Source: Verrucomicrobiota bacterium (lineage in GTDB: Bacteria; Verrucomicrobiota; Verrucomicrobiia; Verrucomicrobiales; DEV007). Taken from it: a DNA stretch of 64,000 bases. The notes under the pieces were generated by a model. It saw only the letters and a list, made by a program, of their open reading frames with translations, searched no databases and was not told the origin of the DNA. Location of the stretch: the NCBI GenBank assembly GCA_002862135.1, contig PKCI01000147.1:16402-80401 (forward strand). Direction: 5' to 3'. This document shows, one piece after another, positions 58,552 to 64,000 of this stretch. The position numbers were made by a program, and so were the translations under genes. The stretch's first letter is position 1; each line of letters starts with the position of its first letter.

Positions 58552-58607
58552 CAAGGCAGCCGGTCCAGGGTCTCAGCTTCCGCGCGACCGCAGCCCGCTC
58601 TCAACCA

Positions 58608-59801
58608 CTAAAACGGCTCCAGTCGCTCTTCCGTATCCTCAGTCGGCAACGCATCTGTTAAAGCCTGCACTTCCTCACCCGTTACAGAGGCGACTGTTTT
58701 CTCTGCTTCCGGTTTTTCAATCTCCGTCACCGCTTCATCCACCTCTGCGATCCCACTTTCAATAAACACTGGCAATGGCGCCACCAATCTCCCTGGCAGA
58801 GGCCTGACACGATCATACACCTGCTTGGCCAGTTCCGGTGCCACCTCGTAACCGCGGTCAAACATTTCCATCTTCGCGTCGAGGTTATCAATGTAATGCA
58901 GGGCCTGCGCTTCAGGCGTCTTCGGCACCACCGGCGATCCAAACGCCAACTCACCATGATGCGAAACAATTAAGTGCAGCAAGTGAAGCCGCACCCGCTC
59001 CGAGGCCGGCTCGAGATCCTGCCATTCCTCCCTCAGGCCGTCTTCATCCAGCAATTCACGCCAAAGCTTGTTCACGATTTCCATCCCAAGCGGGATGTGA
59101 CCAATTAATTCACCGATTTCGGTGTAAGGCATCGTGAACCCTTTCTCCTCGTAGACATTCTCCCACAACTTGCCAACATCGTGAAACAACACTCCTGCCA
59201 CGAGGAGGTCGCGGTTCAGCATTGAATAGGCCTCACAAATCTGCACCGCCGACCGCATCATCTGAGCGACGTGTTCAACGAGACCGCCACGCCTTGCATG
59301 GTGATAATCCCGCGCTGCGCCCGTTCGCTTGAAGCGCTCTCCAAATTGCTTCAGGAATCCCACACACAGCCCGGCAATCCGAGGATCCGATATCGCCGCC
59401 ACCGTCATTTCGATGAATGCATAATCCTCCTCCTGCTTAGCTCGCAGGCTTCCAGAACCAGCCAGTAGCTCGGTCGTTTCCTTCTCATCAAGAACGCGGG
59501 CAACCCACTTCTTGCCATCAATGGAGCGGCCGTCATTACCCAGACCAAACTCACCTGACACCTCCACAAATTGCGCGTTACGGAGCTGTCCACAAAGTTC
59601 GAACATCGGCGTATTGTTCCAGACACGCAGGACTAAGGTCTCCTCGGCATCAGCAAACGTGAGCTCGTAAAACGGGTTTCCGGTCTTGGTCGTTTTCTGA
59701 AGGCACTTCTCCAGCTGCGCCCGAAAACCGACTGACTGAGGCACCGGCCCAGCGCCTTGCTTGAGATCACGAATTGAGAGGAAATCCATTGACTCCGACA
59801 C
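58608..59801 (-). CDS. OB-fold plus HD-domain nuclease (YhaM-like 3'-5' exoribonuclease family)
   Basis: FLSIRDLKQGAGPVPQSVGFRAQLEKCLQKTTKTGNPFYELTFAD; HARRGGLVEHVAQMM; GVLFHDVGKLWEN; LIVSHHGELAFGSPVVPKTPEAQALHYIDNLDAKM. Confidence 0.88.
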   Translation of the reverse strand: MSESMDFLSIRDLKQGAGPVPQSVGFRAQLEKCLQKTTKTGNPFYELTFADAEETLVLRVWNNTPMFELCGQLRNAQFVEVSGEFGLGNDGRSIDGKKWVARVLDEKETTELLAGSGSLRAKQEEDYAFIEMTVAAISDPRIAGLCVGFLKQFGERFKRTGAARDYHHARRGGLVEHVAQMMRSAVQICEAYSMLNRDLLVAGVLFHDVGKLWENVYEEKGFTMPYTEIGELIGHIPLGMEIVNKLWRELLDEDGLREEWQDLEPASERVRLHLLHLIVSHHGELAFGSPVVPKTPEAQALHYIDNLDAKMEMFDRGYEVAPELAKQVYDRVRPLPGRLVAPLPVFIESGIAEVDEAVTEIEKPEAEKTVASVTGEEVQALTDALPTEDTEERLEPF

Positions 59802-59923
59802 TAGCGGGTCACGCCATCGCTGGCTACCAACTTTTGCACGGGCCCGCTCAAGATGATAGCAATGCCACGCCGAGGCGTCCGCCTCACATCACTCCCTCCT
59901 TTCAGCGTAGGGAAGATATCTCC

Positions 59924-60193
59924 CTACGTCTTTCGAACCCACAGCCGAAAATAGGCTCCATCAAGCAACACGCGTGCGAGGTAAGCACCAAGCATGATGA
60001 CCTCGATAAGGACAGCCGGGCTGAGCAAACCTCCCGTCACGTCGGCCCCGATCTGATCAAAAACTATCCCATGCTGATTCACCAGCCAGAGCGTTCCAGC
60101 GAGGGCACCGCCATTGAGCGGCAGTTGTCGGAACCGTATTAACCAAGTTCTTCGAAGGAGCCTCGCCACGAAACAGGCGCCGCCAGAATCCAT
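59924..60193 (-). CDS. Possible small hydrophobic protein
   Basis: Open frame in an otherwise empty intergenic region, hydrophobic C-terminal half (LLSPAVLIEVIMLGAYLARVLLDGAYF); no homology recognised. Confidence 0.25.
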   Translation of the reverse strand: MDSGGACFVARLLRRTWLIRFRQLPLNGGALAGTLWLVNQHGIVFDQIGADVTGGLLSPAVLIEVIMLGAYLARVLLDGAYFRLWVRKT

Positions 60194-60455
60194 CCCCTCG
60201 CCTTTGGGCTCATCATGCGATGAGACATCGTCCTGGTGCGGGCAACTGGAGAGATCTCGGAATTACGATAGGCATCCATTTTCAGAAAATTCGGCCTGAA
60301 ATTGATAATAGATTTCATAAATAAAAGAAAATTGAGTAAGTTTATGGGATAGGTCCCCCACTCTCGCGGTATTGATTTGTGGGCCCTCCCTTGCAGCCTT
60401 CCCCATTGTCCACCGTCACCGGAGGTGGTATAAACTAGCCAGCTCAATCCAGTCC

Positions 60456-63400
60456 ATGGCGAAACCATCTTCCACTGTCCGGGATCCGGCCTCAGAAATC
60501 GGAACCCGGGGAAAGAAATCCCGTCCCGAATCCAGCCTCTCCCGCTCCCGCAGTCGACTCTGGACCAGGGTCCAGCGCAGCCTCTTCAAAAGCGAGACCC
60601 CGCGTACCGAGGAGTCGATGCTGCCCATGCTCATCGAGGTGTTCGCCGGCTTCACCAAGCTCGATGGCCAGGTCATCGAGGCGGAGATCGACTCCATTCT
60701 CGGCTTTCTCCGCTACGACTTTCCCGAGACGGTATACACTGAACTGCGCCAACTCTTTATGAAGTCCCTGCACCAGCGGCAGGACCTCGAAGCCATCGCG
60801 ACCGACCTTGCCGATGAACTCCCCCTCGAAGATAAGGTTCTCCTCGGCGTGCAGCTCTACGTGCTCATCAGCCGGGCAGGACTTCCGAAGGAAAACCTCA
60901 TCACCTTCTACCAGTTCATGACCACGCTCGGCGTCGCGTCCGAGGCCATCAACATCGTTTACCAGCTCAACACCAGCGAGCTCTCCCAGCTTGAGCAGAG
61001 CGCTAACATTACCAACGAAGCTCCCGCCGACGGCAATGAAGCCCACCAGCTTGAGTCTCTGATCCTTTCGACCCAGAATAACGCCGACGTTTCCATCGCT
61101 TCCAATGATGAGGAACATTCCGTAGTCGCCTTCCGCTTTATCAACCTCATCCTCATTAAGAACCTTGGCCCCGGCGTAATTCTTGCCCGCGGACGCCAGG
61201 TCGCGGCCGGGGAATTCTGCCGCGTCTACGAAGGCCAGCGCATTCTCATCGGGGAGGAAGTGCTCGCCTTCGAAGATCTCGTCTTTTACTTCAACACGAA
61301 AAAGAATGTTTCCTCGGTTCAGCTTTACCTCGCCCAGGATAGCAGCGGCAACCAGTTCATCGAGAAGACCCGAACGAAGCAGAGCTACCTGAGCGCCTCT
61401 TTCGGTCTCGACATTCAGGTAGAAGTGCTCAACACCGTAGAAGCTGTCATCGGCAAGAAGCCGCTCGAGCGCGGCGCCAAGTTTCAAGTCACTTCGCGCG
61501 ACACAATCGACTTTCCCGATCACTCGGAAATTTCATTCGACGACCTCCGACGCAAAGCGCGCGAACTCGGTGGGCGATTCAGTCTCGCCCCGAATCGGTC
61601 CGTTTACCTGGTTTCCAACGACCCGTCCCAACTCAGCCCCGGCGACATCCTTCTCACCCCCGGAGTTTCCGGTAATGTGCTCCTCCGGATCCGGTGTGAC
61701 AATGCCACCAAGACCGGTCACCTCGAGATCATCGAATCTGAGCGCGCCATCGCCGTCGAAGGCGAACCGGTCAAGTCCAACGCACCGCTTCGGGACGGTG
61801 CTGTCATTTCCCTGAGCGGAGGCCAGTACCTGCGCTGCCACTTCTCCGAAAGTATCATCGAGGAAGAGCGTAACGTCATCACCACGCTCAAGGCGCGTGA
61901 CCTCAGTCACAGCTTCGACCGCCGCACTCAGGCGCTCGACGGGGTCACTTTCTCGATCCAGCGCGGCGAAATGGTCTGCGTTATGGGTCCCTCCGGATGT
62001 GGTAAGTCCACTCTGCTCAAGGCGCTCGGCGGACAGCTCAAGCCCCGCCGCGGCCGCATCGATCTTAACGGCGTCGACCTCTACATCGAGCACGACAACC
62101 TCAAGTCCTACATCGCACTGATCCCGCAGGACGAGACCTTCGACCCGCTCCTCACCGTCGAGGAAAACCTCGACACCGCCGCCGCGATTCGCGCGCCGCA
62201 CTTTCCCGTTTACGAACGAAGCCGTCGCGTTGACTCCAAGCTGATCGAACTGGGCCTCAACGAAATCCGTCACCGTCTTGCCGGCGACAGCCAGACCAAG
62301 AGCCTCTCCGGCGGCCAGCGGCGACGTCTCGACGCCGGCATGGACATGATCGGTATCGCCGACGTTTACCTCTTTGACGAGCCCACCTCCGGCCTCTCTT
62401 CGAAGGACTCCGAGCACGTGCTCGACATGATCCGTGGCCTGACCCACAACAAGATCACTCTCGTTTCCATTCACCAGCCCAGCAGTCGACTCTTTCACAT
62501 GTTTGACAAGGCCATCCTGCTCGATCAGGGCGGCAAGCTCGCCTTCTTCGGCACACCTGTACAGATGCTGGAATACTTCAACGAAGCCCGAAAGCAGGAA
62601 GGTATTCAGACCTCCTCATTACCCGACGTCGATCCTGACACAGTCGTCAACTTCACTCCCGACTTTATCTTCGACGTGATTGAGACCCCGTTGCGCGACC
62701 TCGGCGGCGACGTTATTTACGAGCGAGACACCCGCGGCAACCTCATCCCCGCTCGACGTTTCAGTTCCTCCTTCTGGGCCGATCGGTTCCAGACCTATCG
62801 GTTGCTCGAGGAAGTGAACCTGCGCGAACTCGAGGCCGACACCTCGCAGTCCGTTGCCTCCCTTCAGAAAACGCCGCAATCTCCGCCGCGGAAGTTCGCT
62901 CACGACACAGTTCGCTTTCTCAATCAGCTGAAGCGCGCCTTCTTCAGCAAGCTGAGAAACCGGGCCAACCTCGCCACCACCCTTCTCGAGGCTCCCCTGC
63001 TCGCTTTCCTCATCGCGATGGTCCTGCGCTATTCTGAGGACGGCGACTACAATTTCGCCAATGCCTTTCACATCCCCACCTATCTCTTCCTCAGCCTCGT
63101 TGTGGCTCTCTTCCTCGGCATGACCAACTCGGCCGAAGAAATCATCCGTGATCGGGCCCTGCTTATGCGGGAGCGGCATCACGGATTCCGAGTCACGGGA
63201 TACATCATCAGCAAGTACATCTCGCTGGGTTTTTTCGCCCTGATCCAGTGTGTCATTTACCTCATTATCGGTGACGCGATTCTCGGAATACGCGAGATGT
63301 TCTTCTCCAATCTCACCTGGATGTTCCTCACCGCTTTTGTTGGCGTTGCCACCGGGCTCGTCATCTCCTCGATGGTCAGCAGCCCCAAGACCGCGATCAA

Positions 63401-64000
63401 CATCATTCCGCTTATTCTTATTCCTAACATCATCCTCGGGGGTGCCTTGATTAAATACGACGAGATGAACCGCAGCCTTAATTTCGCCCAGTTTTTCCTC
63501 GGTGAGCAGGATGAAGAAGACAGTAAACTCAAGGTACCGCCCATCTGTCACTTCATGCCCCTGCGTTGGAGCTACGAATCGGTCATCATCGAGCACGCAG
63601 AATATAATCCCGCCAGTATTCTCACCAACCACATCGAAACCGAGATCCAGACCTTCAGCGAGATCCCGCTTGACCAGAAATTGACCGACGAGCAGTCCGA
63701 ATACCTTTACCAACTCAAGCAGGCCCTCGCCGTCGTACACGGCCTCCAAGGCGAAAACCCGCGCAGCGTCAGCAAGCAGCTCACCACCATTCGCAGGTCC
63801 CTCAATGAACTAACCTTCGATCCCGAACCCTACTTCGCGAAGTCAGATGGAGAGACCCAGACCTACACTGCGACCGAGCTTTACCTCAACGAAAAGGTCC
63901 AAGACCTCTACAACCGCGCTGAAGTCGAACGCCAGGACTACCGCCGCGTCGACAACCCGCCCAACGTTTTCTTCGGGCAGGAGCGGCAGTTCCGCGTCCC
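60456..64000 (+). CDS. Large ABC (ABCG-like) ATPase-permease with N-terminal TerB-like and FHA-like regions; 3' truncated by window edge; absent from supplied ORF track
   Basis: ATG at 60456 (MAKPSSTVRDPASEIGTRGKK) with continuous open frame to 64000; TerB-like DGQVIEAEIDSILGFLRYDF; Walker A MGPSGCGKSTLLKAL; signature LSGGQRRRLDAGM; Walker B VYLFDEPTSGL; H-loop VSIHQPSSRLFHMFDKAILLDQGG; TM segments in the second half. Confidence 0.93.
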   Translation, partial: MAKPSSTVRDPASEIGTRGKKSRPESSLSRSRSRLWTRVQRSLFKSETPRTEESMLPMLIEVFAGFTKLDGQVIEAEIDSILGFLRYDFPETVYTELRQLFMKSLHQRQDLEAIATDLADELPLEDKVLLGVQLYVLISRAGLPKENLITFYQFMTTLGVASEAINIVYQLNTSELSQLEQSANITNEAPADGNEAHQLESLILSTQNNADVSIASNDEEHSVVAFRFINLILIKNLGPGVILARGRQVAAGEFCRVYEGQRILIGEEVLAFEDLVFYFNTKKNVSSVQLYLAQDSSGNQFIEKTRTKQSYLSASFGLDIQVEVLNTVEAVIGKKPLERGAKFQVTSRDTIDFPDHSEISFDDLRRKARELGGRFSLAPNRSVYLVSNDPSQLSPGDILLTPGVSGNVLLRIRCDNATKTGHLEIIESERAIAVEGEPVKSNAPLRDGAVISLSGGQYLRCHFSESIIEEERNVITTLKARDLSHSFDRRTQALDGVTFSIQRGEMVCVMGPSGCGKSTLLKALGGQLKPRRGRIDLNGVDLYIEHDNLKSYIALIPQDETFDPLLTVEENLDTAAAIRAPHFPVYERSRRVDSKLIELGLNEIRHRLAGDSQTKSLSGGQRRRLDAGMDMIGIADVYLFDEPTSGLSSKDSEHVLDMIRGLTHNKITLVSIHQPSSRLFHMFDKAILLDQGGKLAFFGTPVQMLEYFNEARKQEGIQTSSLPDVDPDTVVNFTPDFIFDVIETPLRDLGGDVIYERDTRGNLIPARRFSSSFWADRFQTYRLLEEVNLRELEADTSQSVASLQKTPQSPPRKFAHDTVRFLNQLKRAFFSKLRNRANLATTLLEAPLLAFLIAMVLRYSEDGDYNFANAFHIPTYLFLSLVVALFLGMTNSAEEIIRDRALLMRERHHGFRVTGYIISKYISLGFFALIQCVIYLIIGDAILGIREMFFSNLTWMFLTAFVGVATGLVISSMVSSPKTAINIIPLILIPNIILGGALIKYDEMNRSLNFAQFFLGEQDEEDSKLKVPPICHFMPLRWSYESVIIEHAEYNPASILTNHIETEIQTFSEIPLDQKLTDEQSEYLYQLKQALAVVHGLQGENPRSVSKQLTTIRRSLNELTFDPEPYFAKSDGETQTYTATELYLNEKVQDLYNRAEVERQDYRRVDNPPNVFFGQERQFRV

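Noticed and set aside
59774-60468. Several small overlapping ORFs on both strands between the HD-domain gene and the ABC gene
   Set aside because: No recognisable domains; apart from one weak hydrophobic ORF (59924-60193) none is supportable as coding.
60492-63749. Three long minus-strand ORFs (343, 321 and 376 aa)
   Set aside because: They are antisense shadows of the continuous + strand ABC frame, which has clear Walker A/B and signature motifs; their translations show no family features.

Overview
The window looks like ordinary chromosomal housekeeping sequence from a Verrucomicrobia-like (PVC) bacterium; the lineage is inferred from gene content. I see no rRNA, CRISPR array, insertion sequence, prophage or recognisable defence island. 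Genes include cysJ (5' partial), two sulfatases, a Fur-family regulator, xerD-like recombinase, ruvA, znuA, prs, rplY, a eukaryote-type hisA, an M16 peptidase, gmd/fcl plus a DegT aminotransferase, a type II secretion/type IV pilus cluster with two tandem GspE/PilB ATPases, MTA phosphorylase, ftsH, an ECF sigma factor, rph, lpxK, an NDH-2 fusion, glyQS, rpmB, clpS, a PBP2, uvrC, gpmI, cdsA-dxr-ROK kinase, a POT transporter, tRNA-Gln(UUG), a UbiA-family enzyme, an ACT-domain protein, an HD-domain nuclease, and a very large 3'-truncated ABC protein missing from the ORF track. The observations most worth a second look are: (1) a TerB-like/FHA-like/ABCG giant ORF running off the right edge; (2) a POT transporter with a GspG-C-terminus-like insert; (3) a YafK-like L,D-transpeptidase whose catalytic Cys is replaced by Ala; (4) a frameshifted GbsR/MarR-like regulator beside the sugar-nucleotide genes; (5) a decayed histidine-kinase remnant between znuA and prs; (6) a HisA of the eukaryotic type; (7) an NDH-2/cNMP-binding/CBS fusion. 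No convincing new multi-gene system was found. All family calls are from motif recognition by eye, with no database search.
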